The notes under the pieces: generated by a model
Told to the model about the DNA's origin: nothing
The model's database searches: none
The model's input: only the letters and a program-made list of their open reading frames with translations
In this document: piece by piece, positions 1 to 13,690 of the stretch
Layout: every line of letters begins with the position of its first letter
Position numbering within the stretch: position 1 is the first letter of the stretch
Translations under genes and position numbers: made by a program
Assembly: GCF_910592395.1 (NCBI RefSeq)
Contig: NC_088310.1
Location: 4,907,501-4,971,500 of the forward strand
From: Lineus longissimus
Lineage: Eukaryota > Nemertea > Pilidiophora > Heteronemertea > Lineidae
Direction: 5' to 3'
DNA: 64,000 bases

Positions 1-350
1 ATACCACAACAGCGGGAAGACTTGGCAGTCTCAACGATGGCTTATATTGTCGTATTTTGTCATGGCAATGTCAGCATCATTGGACGTGCTAATTCTCACC
101 CCTATCGCCAGCAGCTATTGGGGAAAACAGTTGGCATAACACCTCCTTAAGGATGTAAGGCAACATGGGATAAATTAACTAACTACCCCGGTAGGCCATT
201 TAGTAGTAATCTGGGAAAGCAGCACATTACGCGACTTCGTTGATTGCCAATTTGTATCTCTTGTGGGCGATTCAAAACTATCTTCAGTACCACCATTAAC
301 TATATTTGAGCATGTTATGCTATAGGCCTTGTCCGGGGATAGTGAGATTC

Positions 351-600
351 TTGATGGGATTACCCCAACATCGAGTAAACATTAACTAAATATAGATCTT
401 GATGGAATTACCCTAACATTCATTAATCATTAACTTATAAAGATCTTGATAAGCTTTCCCAGGTTGTACATCTGTTGAACATTAACTGATAAAGTTGTTG
501 ATGGGATTACCCCAACATTCGTTGAACATTAACTTATAGAGGTCCCCTAACATTAATAACACGTCTTTAGGGGATTACCCCCAACATTAATTACAAATTA
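351..600. repeat. Degenerate ~48-bp tandem repeat
   Basis: The motif TTGATGGGATTACCCCAACA followed by a CATTAACT-type segment recurs at about 351, 399, 446 and 498, with a last partial copy near 568. Spacing is 47-52 bp and the units are diverged, so this is an old minisatellite. A single related word appears near 755. No coding potential is seen. Confidence 0.7.
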
Positions 601-660
601 TAATGTGTTTAAACACTTATTAGGCCTGGTTCTGTAGTACAACAAAAAAATACAGCTTCG

Positions 661-684
661 AAGAAGAAGAAGAAGAAGAAGAAG
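661..684. repeat. (AAG)8 microsatellite
   Basis: Eight uninterrupted AAG triplets in non-coding sequence. Confidence 0.9.
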
Positions 685-3600
685 GTAAGCATACCAATAC
701 CTCCAATTCGGTATCAGTTCCGTGAACAGACTCCTACCGATCGGGGCAGTGAGGTTATTGATGGGGCTATCTCAACGTTAATTAAGAAAGAGGATAAGGT
801 GTGGCATGAGATGTGATCCAGTTCTGAGAGAGACGAAACTGATTGCTGTTTGATATCCCCTGTCCTTGTCAAAGGATTCGTATTCAACTGGTTTCCACAA
901 TGTCCTCAAGGGAGGGCGAGGACACAAGAAGTCATGATAGCGTCACCACCTCTTAATCTTGTCTTCAAATGGATGCCGGAAATTAATATCAACGATAAGC
1001 AAGGGAGAACGTGATCTAAAAGTGTATAACACCGTAGAACGCTGATAGTTTGTCCTGATATTTGTATAGCGTCCTGACACGAGAGCATATAGATATAAAG
1101 TTATCTGAAATGCTTTTGGGCTGACTGGATATAACTGAATACAAAATCAGCCAATGACAGCTAATTAAGAGGACATTCAGGTAAAGCTTGGAAATACCTA
1201 AGGCTATCCTGGTTTGAAGTAAACATGTCAAATGTTACTCAGTTCATCAATAAAAGTGATAACTGACAAAACTCCGCAAAGTTTGTCATGGTTTTATCAT
1301 GTCATGACTTCAGAACTTTAACTCGTCAGTTGACTTTACGTTAGCTTTGATAAGTTTTGACATCGTAAATTTTTCTATAAGTTTTTATCAGGCAGGCTTA
1401 CTGGGGTGAGATGGGGATTTGCGGTGTCGGGGCCTTTTGTGTCGAGATGGAGTTACGGCCTACAACGGGCGGTTTAGAGAAGATATTTTAAGGTAATGTT
1501 TTTACACTCGTTTAGGTAGGAGGTAAACACGTCAGTAATCCTTGTTCATCAAACAATCGCTTGATTTGCTCTGACGTAGCTTTCCCTCAAAATCAGTCCA
1601 CAGATAGGCAAAAAAGATTGTGTTATCATAAGGATTAAAATCAAATTCATCAAGTTCAACTTTGATACAGTTAAAACACGACTGATATACCATGCCTCAG
1701 AATAGGCATTCTGATCAGCTTCGAATTTGGTTGGTGGCAACGTGGGAGTTTTAGAGATAGAAAATTTATAACCTGGACAGCTAATGTGTCAGAACTTTCA
1801 AGGGGCGAATCTTCTCAGTGCCGGGATTACTTTGAATATTAAATAACGACTTGAACACCTTTGATTCCATCTTTGCCAATGGGCAGACTGTCCAGAATAT
1901 CATATACAAATTTCATATTCAGAACCACACGCGTAAATTAACGCGACGCGGTTAAACATTGTCAAATTAACTGCTTAATGGCCTAAAATCTTAATCATAG
2001 TCAATGGCGGTCTTATCTCACACGGATCCACCAGTTACAAAAAAGAGCCAATCGATCGCCAACGGCATCAATTTCCTGTTATCGGTTTTCGAACTAGCAA
2101 CCCCACCCAGACTCGTTGCTATGAATATTTCAACTAATGGCCTCGTAAAAAGGAATTGGTTTGGCGTTGATAGACAGGTACGGTGTTGGCATGTGATCAA
2201 AGGGAGGCCATGGCCAAGGACACCAAGGCAAATCTCCTTGGGCCCTCGCATTCATGTCCGATCTGAGTTGTCGCACTCTTTCACTTGACTGGCTTGCATT
2301 TCTGCTCATATGCCGTTCTCAAGTCTTTAATCCGCGTATATTTTGAGGAGATGGATGGATGTACCTGCTTTTTTAACCTCGACATTATATCAGGGGTTGC
2401 ATAAATGAAAGGAGTTTGTTGTTATTACCGACAGAACTACAAGAAGCTATTAGGAGATGGTGACGGTCGGTAAGCTCACACCAGTTATACGGGGCTCCTT
2501 CACGGCCATCATGTTGGTCCCGACGTGCACAGGTACACGTCGGTACCATGTTTACCATAGCAACAGTATCAACGTATGCAATGCCGTATGACCCCAAGAC
2601 CAGCTGAGTGATTCCCATACAATGAGAGGAGGGGGGGGGGGGGTTCGTGTAAAAATGACTTGGTGCTGCAACTTTACTTGAGTGACAAGCGCAAAATTTC
2701 TCTGTACATTTTTACCCCCTCGTCTATCAAGACGTTTGGTATTCGATCGAGCTGTAGAATAAGGGTTAAAATTCCGGAATATAACTAATAATCCCAAGAT
2801 ACTTTCGAAGCAATTAAGACTAAATCTAAACAAAGCCCTGTCACAGTGAAAACGAGTCACGGACGCATGTAAATAATTTATATCGATTGCGTGACCTTTA
2901 CGAAACAACACAGCTGCTATAGAAATTCTATCCAATTAATTTGCCTTGTTTCGAAGAACATACCTACAGAGGTTAAGGACAGGAAATCAGTCAGTGAGTC
3001 ACGGTGAGTTATCAAGTGGACAAGAGGCAGGGTACATGGGATTCAATGGAATTGTGGATAATACCCCTGATCGCCACTATTCGCCGCCACTTGTCTAGCA
3101 CCACTATGTAATGTACATCATACTGTTACCGTTTGCATGTAAATTACTTTTGCCTGTGTTGTCAAGGTTTTGAAAATGGCGATGCATATTTCAGCAGCTT
3201 GGACAGGTTCATGTATACCATGTTTTTGTGTGGCTGCATATAACTTAAGGATCCTGTTAGAGATCAGTCACGGGCCAGCTGGAAGCCATTTTGGTTAAGA
3301 AACCAACATACCACGCATACTTCTTCGCCGAGTAAAATAAATGATGTGCCTCATATACGACTTTTATAGGAAGATAATGAACATGAAAAAAGCACTACTA
3401 CCCGGCAAAATTAGCACACATTCCGAAGGCTATGGATACTGAGGCAAATAGTAGAAAGAAAGGTGGATATTTGTGAATGAACTGTTGTTTTATTTGATGA
3501 AATGATGGCATTATGGAAGCTTATTTGCCTAAGAAGTGAGCCAGTTCGGGGGATTTTAGGTAGCAGCATATAAATCAGCATATTTGGCGCACCCTCGCCC

Positions 3601-3763
3601 TGATTTCATGAGACTGGTTTTGAAGGTAAATTTGAAAAAAGAGTGTTAAATGTCCTTATTTGATAAATTCCCAACAGCCAAAATGTCTACCATTGTCCAA
3701 CCGTTCCTTCACAACACCACCAAACAGTAAAGGAACAATACTTACATCTATTCCCATACTTAC
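685..3763. other. Non-coding stretch downstream of globin exon 2
   Basis: I searched this stretch on the minus strand for the third globin exon (the G and H helices expected after F8 His) and saw no candidate with an acceptor, correct phase 0 and conserved Trp or Leu pattern. It contains a 13-G run at 2631-2643. The short ORFs here look random. Confidence 0.5.
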
Positions 3764-3989
3764 TTCCAAAAAGTCTGTGTGTGCATTGTACGCCTTGTGT
3801 TTTTTTCCAAGTTCCAATAGGACGGCTGCAATTTTCTCTTCATCGTTGATCCGCGAGACCACCTTGTCCACGGTGCCTAAAACCCGAAGGCTATGGGAAC
3901 GAAGCTGAGGGTTGTCTCGTAACTCCTTGTGAGGAATACCTTTGAAACTGAGGAAGATATCCTGCGCTTCTGGATGCGTTTCGAATAGC
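3764..3989 (-). CDS. Globin (neuroglobin/globin X-like), exon 2
   Basis: This 226-nt internal exon encodes residues 82-156 of the inferred globin: the C, D, E and F helices. It opens right after acceptor CTCTCTTCAG with LFETHPEAQDIF and ends before donor GTAAGTATGG in phase 0. Visible haem-pocket residues are F93 (CD1 position), distal His H113 (in LRSHSLRV) and proximal His H145 (in ELGKKHKAY). The E7-F8 distance of 32 equals that of neuroglobin-type hexacoordinate globins. The exon starts with one base that completes the GG left by exon 1 (phase 2, the classical B12.2 position), so the join gives Gly81 with the frame intact. The protein should bind haem and a diatomic ligand, with redox or nitrite chemistry possible in this clade. 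The next exon is not in the window. The extremely distant exon 1 is the main uncertainty; exon identity itself is near certain. Confidence 0.9.
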
Positions 3990-4050
3990 CTGAAGAGAGA
4001 GAAGGGATGAATCTTTGATAGTAAACTCAAGTATGTGGCGGGAAGGGTGT

Positions 4051-4169
4051 GGTGTCTGACGACCTGGAGAATGTGTGAACGAAGCTAGATGTTGCCCTGT
4101 ATCCCCGTGTGAGAAATACCTTTGAAATTGAAGAAGACGTCTCGCTCTCTCTGGAATTGTTTTGAGTCG
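4051..4169 (-). pseudogene. Decayed copy of part of globin exon 2
   Basis: The segment aligns base for base with the 5' half of globin exon 2 at an offset of about 180 bp; for example GAACGAAGCT occurs at 3897-3906 and again at 4077-4086. In the exon-2 reading frame it keeps the word FNFKGI and a later LRSH, matching FLSFKGI and LRSH of the real exon. It carries an in-frame TAG where the real exon has CAG (Gln109). The splice acceptor is destroyed: TCTTCAG has become TCTTCTGAC. It lies immediately 5' of the functional exon in gene orientation and is a partial tandem duplication that cannot be used as an exon. Confidence 0.8.
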
Positions 4170-4459
4170 TCAGAAGAGAAAGAAGAGGAGAACGTGTATG
4201 GACAAGTTTGAATGTGAGAGGAGGCTGCTCCACCTTCAGTCTATTGAATTGTTTTGAGTCGTCAGAAGAGAAAGAAGAGGGGAACGTGTATGGACAGGTT
4301 TGAATGTAGGAGGAGGCTGCTCCACCTTCAGTCTATTGAATTGTTTTGAGTCGTCAGAAGAGAAAGAAGAGGGGAACGTGTATGAACAGGTTTGAATGTG
4401 AGAGGAGGCTGCTCCACCTTCAGTCTATTGAATTGTTTTGAGTCGTCAGAAGAGAAAGC
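4154..4459. repeat. 92-bp tandem repeat seeded by a globin exon border
   Basis: Three complete and one partial unit of exactly 92 bp; the word GAATTGTTTTGAGTCGTCAG starts at 4154, 4246, 4338 and 4430. Units differ at only a few positions. Each unit begins with the fragment matching the degenerate exon/acceptor border of the neighbouring pseudo-exon, so the array seems to have grown from the duplicated exon edge. Confidence 0.9.
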
Positions 4460-7400
4460 ATCTGCTCCTTGTCCAGTTCACGGGCCTGACCTAGTAAATA
4501 CGGTCGGGTACTTACAGTAAACAACAATTCCCTACTGGATGATATTCCAGAAGCACACACAAGTATATAAATACTGTAAAGCAGCCTAAAAATGCAAGCT
4601 AACCTCCATTGTGTCACAGCAGCCATCTTCATGATGACATGCCGAGCAAGGCAAAATCCCGTACAACATAAAAATGACCTTACTTTGTCGTGACGCGACT
4701 TCAAAGGAATACCTTGTAGGAAGTCTAAGGGTTATAGCTAATGGAATGGACCTGTTATTGGATGGAGTGCCTTTATGTCAGTGGTTATCTGCTTCATGGA
4801 GACGAACATCAGTTTACAGCTTGGAATGTCATTGAAGGGGGGGGGGGGGGATTCGAAGATGGAGCGTAGTAGGGTGTCAAATAGAGAGAAAGGTAATGTC
4901 ATTCGTCGGTCGATTAGTCCGGGCTCCTTCGAAACACTTTAACAAGGCTTTGACCATTGCATTATCTTTTGTGACCTGATCTAAAGAAAGGTTCAATATC
5001 CTTGAGCTACAGATTTCTAGCCAGCCATTGCACCGCCAGTTCGCTATCAATTCCCTTTGCTACAGATGATTTCCAGACAGCCAGACATTAGCAGAAAATA
5101 AAAAGATGAAGTTGATAAAATCGAAAAAAATAATTCATTTGAAACTTTTAAAAACTTTGACAGAATCTGACAACGATACATGTATATCACCACGAACGAG
5201 CAATTTGAAGCTGGATACTCGATCAGTAACACATCTTACCAGCCACTGCAGCTTTTTTTACATGCGGTGCCACCTGCTCAGGAAATGAACAATAACCAGG
5301 ATTTCCATAAAAACCGGCTCGGGGATTTTCAGTGTAGTATAATGAAATAAGAGAGAATTGGTCATGGCTTTTGCGTAATCTCGACGGTCTTTAAGGCTTA
5401 CGCCGCTCGTGTGGAAATGAATATCCGCTGTCAGTGACTAGACATTTTGACTAGTCGATTTGGGCACCGGATCAGGGCGAAGTGCTATGAATCCTGATCT
5501 TCTAACAGATTGTGGCAAACAACGAATAAACTTTACAACATTAATTAGATTTTTTTTGTGGAAACTGTGACACACAGTAAAAATTATCGATCAAATTTGA
5601 GAACTCGAACACCTACATTTGATTTCAACCTCTGCTCGACATTTACATTTTGCGTCACTCTCAACAAATAGTGCACTTTATAAAAGGCTTGAGTTTAGAA
5701 AGGTAAATGTTATTACCCCAGGTGAAATATCGGTACTGACACGGAAAATAGACAACAACTCGGTTTTATAGAAGGTAATCTCATTATTAGGATAAAGATC
5801 CCTCTGAGAAATTCAGATGTAAATGTATATTAAATCAGATAAAAAGAAGTACTTTCCGAACTATCATTCGCAATGTGATAATTTAATCATCAAAATGTTA
5901 AAGGCTGCGTGTGACATTCTCGTTTTTGCTCCTTAATCCCTTTAGGAGGATATTACAGTATGTATGAAAAAGGAGTCTTTCAAGACTCCGATAAAAGTAA
6001 CTAATAATTTGTTAAGAGTTATACTTAAAATTAATGGCGCTCCCACCTGAACTTTAGCAATCCAGCTTTTTGAGAATCCATGTGTTGGGCACACAACCTA
6101 CAACAAGTATGCGCATACGTGACCGGATACAAAATAAACTTGCGATCGTGGCCGCCAGTTCCTCAGAAATTCACAGCGCTTAATATAAACTGTTGTGTCA
6201 CGGACATGGCAAACTTTTACATTGGCAGTTGAGAGCAAGTAAGTCGTGCTCTTGGAAAAAGTGCCCGCCTGGCTTTATCTCTTTTAATGAGGAACTATTG
6301 CATATCAGATCCCCTATTGGCAATAACGCCCATACTAAACCCACAGACACTATCGATGAGACAGCTTTAACGTCAAGATAATAAAATCGATTGTTCCAAA
6401 CAACCAAGTTCCTTCGAATGCGGAGAACTGCATTAGATAAATTGTTTCAGATACGAGTGATATGACAGTTGTACGAGCGGCGCACGAATGTTTTTCATGT
6501 TGGTAAACAAAGAGTATTTATCAAATCACCCATTTGACGACGGTTCGATTCCCTAGAGACGGATTATGCGACATCACACGGACCGAAGAATAGCGCTGTT
6601 ATCTTCAAGATCCTGAACAACGTCACTGATGTCATTTCGTGTTCGAGTTACCAAAATTAGACGGCACGAATAAAGGACGTGTGTGTATTCTTTTGGGATG
6701 CCGCGGGATAAGGAAACCATTAACGTAATTCAGCAAAGAAAATGAGATAATTTGTCGGGTGAACCGACATGTACTGCGATGTTCGAACTGAACACGACAT
6801 CAAAGTCTCTAAAGTATTGGCTCCCGACGCAATTTTAGTCATCTTATAGATAACTCAGTAGGAACGTCATGAAAATGGTTGGAAAGCATTATTTATGATA
6901 GAAATAAACACTGCGCAAAAAGACCATGAGTGGGAATCTATAACAGAATCCAACAACAAAATCTCCATACTCGGTTTTATCGTTGTCTTCTAGATTTATA
7001 GAGCAACGACCTTGTCAAATGGGGGTGTTACATAGAGATTTATTGCGGAGTTTTTCGGATTTTTCCTACTGGTGAGCAGAGTCCGATAGCTAGAGAACCA
7101 CTAATAAAATATTTTACATGTGACTGACTGGCATTATTTTCATTATTACATTGTTTCACAAGGAAAAATATTCTTGCAAACGATTATGACTGGAAACCAT
7201 GCAAATTGCTTGCTATCCGATTATGGGTGACCTTGACCTGACCCATTATCCTTTTTATGCCTTTTCTGTCGTTAAAACCCGCTGTGATGACGTAAGAAAT
7301 ATGCGATAAGGCTAAATATTGTGGCAAATGGTTTTGGCGAGAAAACGTGCAATTTGCAGATCTTTTAACATAGTTAACTACCGATGACCTTACTTGAATT

Positions 7401-7810
7401 CACTCGCTGGTGATAAACATTGGTGGTATTGCCATTAAAGAAAGTGGTTTGCGTGGAAGTGTCACATAAATTATCTTCCGATTCCAAAGTGAGCCTTAAA
7501 GGAGATTTGCATAACCTCCCCAATGTCTCCACGACAAATTTTTATTGGCAAATGAGGAAATGTGAGTCAATCCGTTTGACAGTATCGCTGTGGGATTTTG
7601 CGAGTTGCCTGCCATGTGTTATTTATGGATGTTTCTATTTAAATTGTTTGTCATGTCTGCTCCTTCGGAAGATAGGCACAAAGGTCGCGTAAATCCATGG
7701 TATACCATGAATAGATAAACCATTGTATATCATACGCAGATGTAGCATACCCTAAAACCTCGCTCCGACACCCGCCCGGCCTTCTCCGTTACACGCCTCA
7801 ACACATACGG

Positions 7811-7848
7811 AACAACAACAACAACAACAACCTCCTCCTCCTCCTCCT
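7811..7848. repeat. (AAC)n-(CCT)n compound microsatellite
   Basis: About seven AAC triplets run directly into six CCT triplets. The opposite-strand ORF that reads Glu and Val runs here is an artefact of this repeat. Confidence 0.9.
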
Positions 7849-10800
7849 TGGATACTCTTATACTTACAGGCAGTATAAGACCATAAGAGTCGGAATAATG
7901 TGTAGTGGTAGTTAAGTCATAAGGCTTAAACAACTTGCATTCGTACTCAAACCTTGTGGAGGCCACTGCAGATCTTGAAGTCGAGCAGTAACCACATATA
8001 CACGTCAAAGAAAAGAAGACTCGACAATGCCAACATCTTTTGAATTCCTCTTGATCATTGATAGGGCCACGCATCAATGGTACAGAATTTATAGACACTA
8101 CGCTAATATTTACATATCGATTGAACATTTAGTGGTTAGTTCGCTGCTTTATAGTTGTCAGTTCCATTATAGTGTAAAAACGGGCTTCATAGATTCTGTT
8201 CTCGACGCCTACCATATAAAAATGATCGACTCGCCATGATTTACTTTGAAAACTATAGACCGACTGCTAACGTAATGTGCCTTTTTTCATTAAATTTCCA
8301 TTACCGAAACACACTAAATATGCTAAATGACTTAACAGCATAGTAAATCAACGAAATGGCTCCTTGGCATGCAAAGACAAATACCATTACGTCAACGATA
8401 AGGATGGGGCAAATTAATTTCTAATTCTTAATGAATCATCTGAGGCGTGAACTGTCAAAAGGATAGAAAATGTCCTGACTCTTGGCGTCACTTTGAAAGA
8501 AATATGACGAGACCCCTTGAGAAAATGGCCATTGACGGGGAACCGCAAAATCGTCGCGTCATTCGCGAAAAGTTCTGAAAAAAGTAAATGTTCACGATTT
8601 TCGGTTCGATTGCGACATTTTTCAGGTTGTCAGTTGTTTCCATCTAGAGAATTATTTTCACCTCTCACTGAATCCAAACCGAGGCAACAAAAGCTTTTGC
8701 TTGCGATTCTGCATTCTCTGTGCAACCAGGCAAAATCGCATTCAGTGGAAACATATCCCAAGCAAGCAAGTAACCTTGGAACGCGTGCGGCGTCACTTGT
8801 AGCGTAAAACCTACGGTATCCTTAACCTGGTGTCGCAAAATCTAATCGAAAAATCATTAAGCAGCGCTAGTGCAGATTTATAGATGAAATGTCAATTCCA
8901 GACACACCCGTCGCAACAGCTACCTTTATAATTTCCACCGACAATAAAGCTATTGTTGCCAGCGTTTTGATTGAGTATCGAAAAATATAAAATATGGACA
9001 ATTAGGAACGTTAATAAGAACACTTCTTTCAGCAGCTGATTGTATATACCATTAAGTATTTGATTAACCAGAAAAGGTTATCGTCGTCGTTATCGTTAAT
9101 TAAGCTTTACGATTTTGCATAATCGACTCGACATGATGTATGTACTTGAGACAGGGCATGTGACGTATATAATTTATCCTTGAGACATTTCTATCCTCGA
9201 GTCAACACATTTGCCAATTATTCAAGTAAGAAAGTGCGCTAATGATTAAAGGAAAAAAACCGATATTCCTTATTCGCATTATGCAAAAAAGAGCAAAAAA
9301 TCATGATGAAAAGAAGCCATACTTTTTTTCTAATTATCTTAGCGGGGAAAGGGCTTCTGAAGGGGAAAAATTACTTAGTTATGGGTGTATCAATGACAAA
9401 CACCCTGATATTACTACACGTCTAGATTTGTTAGTGCGTGTTGAACTTAAAGGTGAGCTTGCGACACTTCCACACTTCGTTTATGTATTTCTATATCTTT
9501 AAAAAGAATAATGCGGATTAATACAATTTACTAAAAACCCTTTTTGTCGTAGGTGCGGGTAGGCCTACGTGATATCCGAAGAAAGCACGTCTATCGTGAG
9601 CCTTATGACCAACGTTTAGCTCACTGATGCCACTGCCGACGTAAACGTGCATTGACTTAAGAGTGTTGATTCTTCCGAATCGTCGAGCAGATGATTGTCA
9701 TAAGTCAGTATTAACAAGACGTTCGACACACTGCTAGGCTCGTACTTCGCAACCCTTAAGAAGAGTAACAGCATAATAGAAAGAATATACGGTAGGGAAG
9801 ACTGCGGCGGGGTAATGGAATATTAGCTTTGTCATAGCCATAGATGAGTTTGGGTGTTAACGTACAGCTACCCGGGTCGTAAGTTAACTGATGATAGACT
9901 GTGATCGAAGTACACGTACAAATAAGTAAATAGGTTCTTCCAACAAATCTTAATGTGGCCTGTCGCACACTACCCAAATTGAACGGCGTATCGTTCATGA
10001 AATATTGAAAAATTCTTCGAAGTGGCTAGATTATTCATTGAACTGTCATGACACGAAATGATAAAGAGCGGGTTTGCCGACCCGGGTTGGGTTCAATAGG
10101 TGTGTGAATTGAACGGTGACGTGCATCCTCTCTATAAATCACTATTAAGATGTTAAATATAAGCAGTTGCCTTGTACGCCGACTGCTGACAAGCATATAC
10201 ATGTACATGTATTCACAATTCATTGACAATGACCTCGCATTATGGAGGTATAACGAACTGCCGTATTATGTATTATGCCAGGCGGCAGAAGCCAATAAAT
10301 ATCAAATGTTCGGCTATAGAGACCTCCTAACAGTCACTGTTGTTGTCAACAAACATCATCACGCAACAGTCAAAAGAAGAAGCCCATGTCAATGAAAAGC
10401 AACGATTTAGCGTCCATTGGATGCTTTGGGAAAAGACAGTTTATTTCACAATCAGTCGTACGGACGATTTAGCGTCCATTGGTCGTATAAAGATATATCA
10501 TCAGATTTTCCAAATGGATAATCAAACATTTCATGCATAAAGAACTTGCAAGACGTCGTTCCCGTCGAAACGTACAGCAAGTTTTGTGGCTTTTTCAACT
10601 ATCAATGTTGTAATGGCAGGGAGCTAGTCAAACAAGGCCACACGAGTGGGCGAAAACCACCATTGGGAGCATTATTGGTATTCCGCCGAGTGGTAAAAAC
10701 ACAATATACGGGAAAATACTGTTCTCGGGACTCCGATTACTTGTAGTTTTTCCGTCCGGTTGCAAAACATCAAATAGTCTTTTTTGACATTAGGCAATTA

Positions 10801-12949
10801 GACCTCTTCTGAAAGGTGTTGTGTGAGCTATCATCCCAAATAAGGAGAAGAGAATTGAGTAAGAGGTGCAAGACTGACTTGAATAAAAAAGGTACTCGTA
10901 TCACTGACTGAAAAGTGAAGGATATAGGTTACAACTGGGGCAAATAAAGAGAACAGGGGGCTCCTTTTCGTTAATCAATCAAGAAGCACGTGATACTGGT
11001 AAAAGGCAGGTTTAGCAACCTTTACGAAGAACTACCAACGAAAAAGTACGAAGTTTCAAGTGATTTTCCTTGACGACATTTTTTAGAAAATTTCCTCCAG
11101 CTACGTGTACAGGACTTGATGACACGACGAATTTTCGTACTATGTCGCGTTTGACTCGAAATGCGAAATGATTCAAAAATTGCGGGTTGAGTGGATGAAT
11201 AACAAAACTGAATTCCACCCGGATTTCTGATGCTGATGCATTAATCTGCAAATGCTGAGATAAATAAAGTTTGTCACATGCACATCTAATCATAGCCTAC
11301 ATTATCAATCAATCGCCCAGCGATTTATTTGATATTTGTAAACAAGATCGTCTGTGCCTGACAACATGGTGTCATAACGAAAGATACACTGTCCAGTGAT
11401 ATTCTTTTTTCTCTTGGGATTATTCAGACACACTTCAGATATGTGGAACGAAATTGGTTATTCCATGCCACAAACACGCTGCTACATACGCAAAAGTGAT
11501 TACCATCAAGTAGTATTGAGTGGTTGTGTGTTTGCAAACAAGGATGTTTCTAAAAACACACCATACCAATCACATTGGTCCAAATGCCAACTGGATATTT
11601 GAACACGGACACGTGGAAGCCTTTGTCCAGGTATTTGTAAAGGCTTCAGGGAGATTTCCGAGAAAATCAGGATCCAACTAAAAGGCTTTTGTTCAATCCC
11701 ATAAACAGTCCGTTATTTCAACATCATTAAGTTAAAAAACAATCGAAATGCATTAACGGCTAACCCAGAATAACATGTTTCGTATTTTGTAAGTACATGT
11801 ATATCGATACAGGTTCCGGTATATCTTCAGTTCTCAACTTCAGATGTTTATTTCTATGAGCCAAGTGGCGTTTTCTGGTTAGCAGATCGACCACGATGTA
11901 TGCAATGGTAGTTGGCAATATGACATGATACCACATGGCGGGATGTCGTCAAGGGACCTCTGTCCTCTGCCTTGTGGCTGAAAGACCGCCGCGAAAAAGT
12001 ATGTTCATTTTGTCGGATATAGAAAAGGCTAAAAGCACTCAGTTACAAATGGATGACTTCTTGTATCCATAAAAACCACCAGCGATCACACAGTTATGAC
12101 AGAAGCTATATTTGTGAGTGCCTTGCTTTCTGTTTGTATTGTTATGACCCGTCCTTTGTCCTCCATGCCGACCATAACCATGACTGCTGAAGCTTCGTAG
12201 ATCATCATGCATTCTCTTTCGGTTGAAAAAAAATGGGGTCAGGGTTGTGATCATCCTCAGAAGGGTTTTTTTTACTCCTTTATCATATACAAAATGGACA
12301 GGCGGAATATAATGAAAACCACTGGTTATGCCAGGATGGGTTTTGATGGGAAATGCGTGTGTAGCTTGTATGTTGCAATTTGCAAGTCGTTGCTGTAACT
12401 GTATTCCATATGCTTTTCTCGATAGTGCTTAGTAAATGGGGGCTATATTATATGCCGTCGTTTTCTTCTTGAAAGATGTATTACGAGGATAACACATGGG
12501 AAGGCATCAGCTGGTGCTTTATGCCACGGTGTATATGCAGTGGCAGATTATTGATAAAGTTTTAAAGTGGTACAAACCGTTCTCCGTATCGCAATGGCCG
12601 GCAAAAATTATCCCAGTGATGTGTGGGGAAGCCTTTTCAGAAGGAAAACTTTTGATACTACTGTCTTTACAATCGTGGTCATACTCCACAACATTTCCAC
12701 AAGCAGTCATTACTGTCATATCCACAGTATAAAAACGACCAGTGCTATACCTCCCGAAAGGAGAGTATCTTGATCAATGAATGATTTTGTTACGCATGGT
12801 ATTTCAATGCGAATCGGATATTTTCCTAATCGCGTCGGTATTAAGATGTGCACGTGTCCACCATGTCTACCCTAAAGAACAAACAATGGGGCCTTTGGAT
12901 TCTTATGACGCGCTTGTATTCAGTGATAGATATCGCGCCACAACTTTGC

Positions 12950-13690
12950 ATGTACCCGAAATAACAGGAAGGCGTCGGATCGATATTGCTATTAAGACAG
13001 GTGTCAGTGGCCTCCGGATCTTCTACAACCTTGACTGTTCCTTTTAGTTCAGCTCACTAAAGTGATTGATCAAGCCCGACGCATGACTACACAACCATCA
13101 TCATTACTCCGACATCTTTCCACGCGCAGGCCGAATTTCCTTTCGTGTTACTACAAATTACCCTGAACTACAAAAGGACGTAGGATTGATAGCGTCATTG
13201 AGAAACATGTCAGTAGATATCGGGTCCCCCCTAATCTCGACCATTTTTCTCTCGCGCTCACTGATCATTTTATTCAGCGAGGGCATCATGTGGTGCCAGG
13301 TAATTGGCATGCCAGTGACTGATGCGGACCAATTCCACACCTCTTGGGAATGGTCGATGGTAAAGAGTTTTGATGATCGCAGAAGAAAAGCGAGAGTGCA
13401 CTTACAATTTTCTCGTTGTGGGAATTCATCCCCCTTTTGGGGGAATAAGAGGTACGGGACGATATCATCTATTAATGAAGCTCGATGATTGCATGTATCA
13501 AGAGTCATGGTCATCACCCCACAGGCTCTCCTTTTCGATACGCGACTTCCAAATCATCGCCGCCATTGACCCTAAACTGCAAAGGGTGTCGGATCGACAG
13601 TACCATTGAGACAGGTGACAGCTGGCCTTCGGATTCCCTCTAACCCTGACCATTCTTCTCTCAAGGCAGCCTGACATTACTAATCAATTT
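12950..13690. repeat. Three diverged copies of a ~110-bp unit
   Basis: Segments at about 12955-13070, 13165-13280 and 13560-13685 share the order ACCCT-AACT-CAAA, GG(A/T)CG.AGGAT, GA.AG.(A)CATTGAGA, CA(T/G)GT(G)ACAG, CGG(A)TC, and CTCGACC.TTCTTCTC. Spacing is about 210 and 395 bp and identity is low, so these are old duplicated non-coding units. I see no conserved reading frame. Confidence 0.55.

Noticed and set aside
6536-6560. GGTTCGATTCC-like B box of a tRNA gene
   Set aside because: No A box or cloverleaf arms at the right distance upstream.
7730-8128. 132-codon minus-strand ORF with Glu and Val runs
   Set aside because: The runs come from the AAC/CCT microsatellite; no domain or splice context.
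13158-13517. 119-codon minus-strand ORF
   Set aside because: Lies in the diverged repeat cluster and the frame is not kept between the repeat copies.
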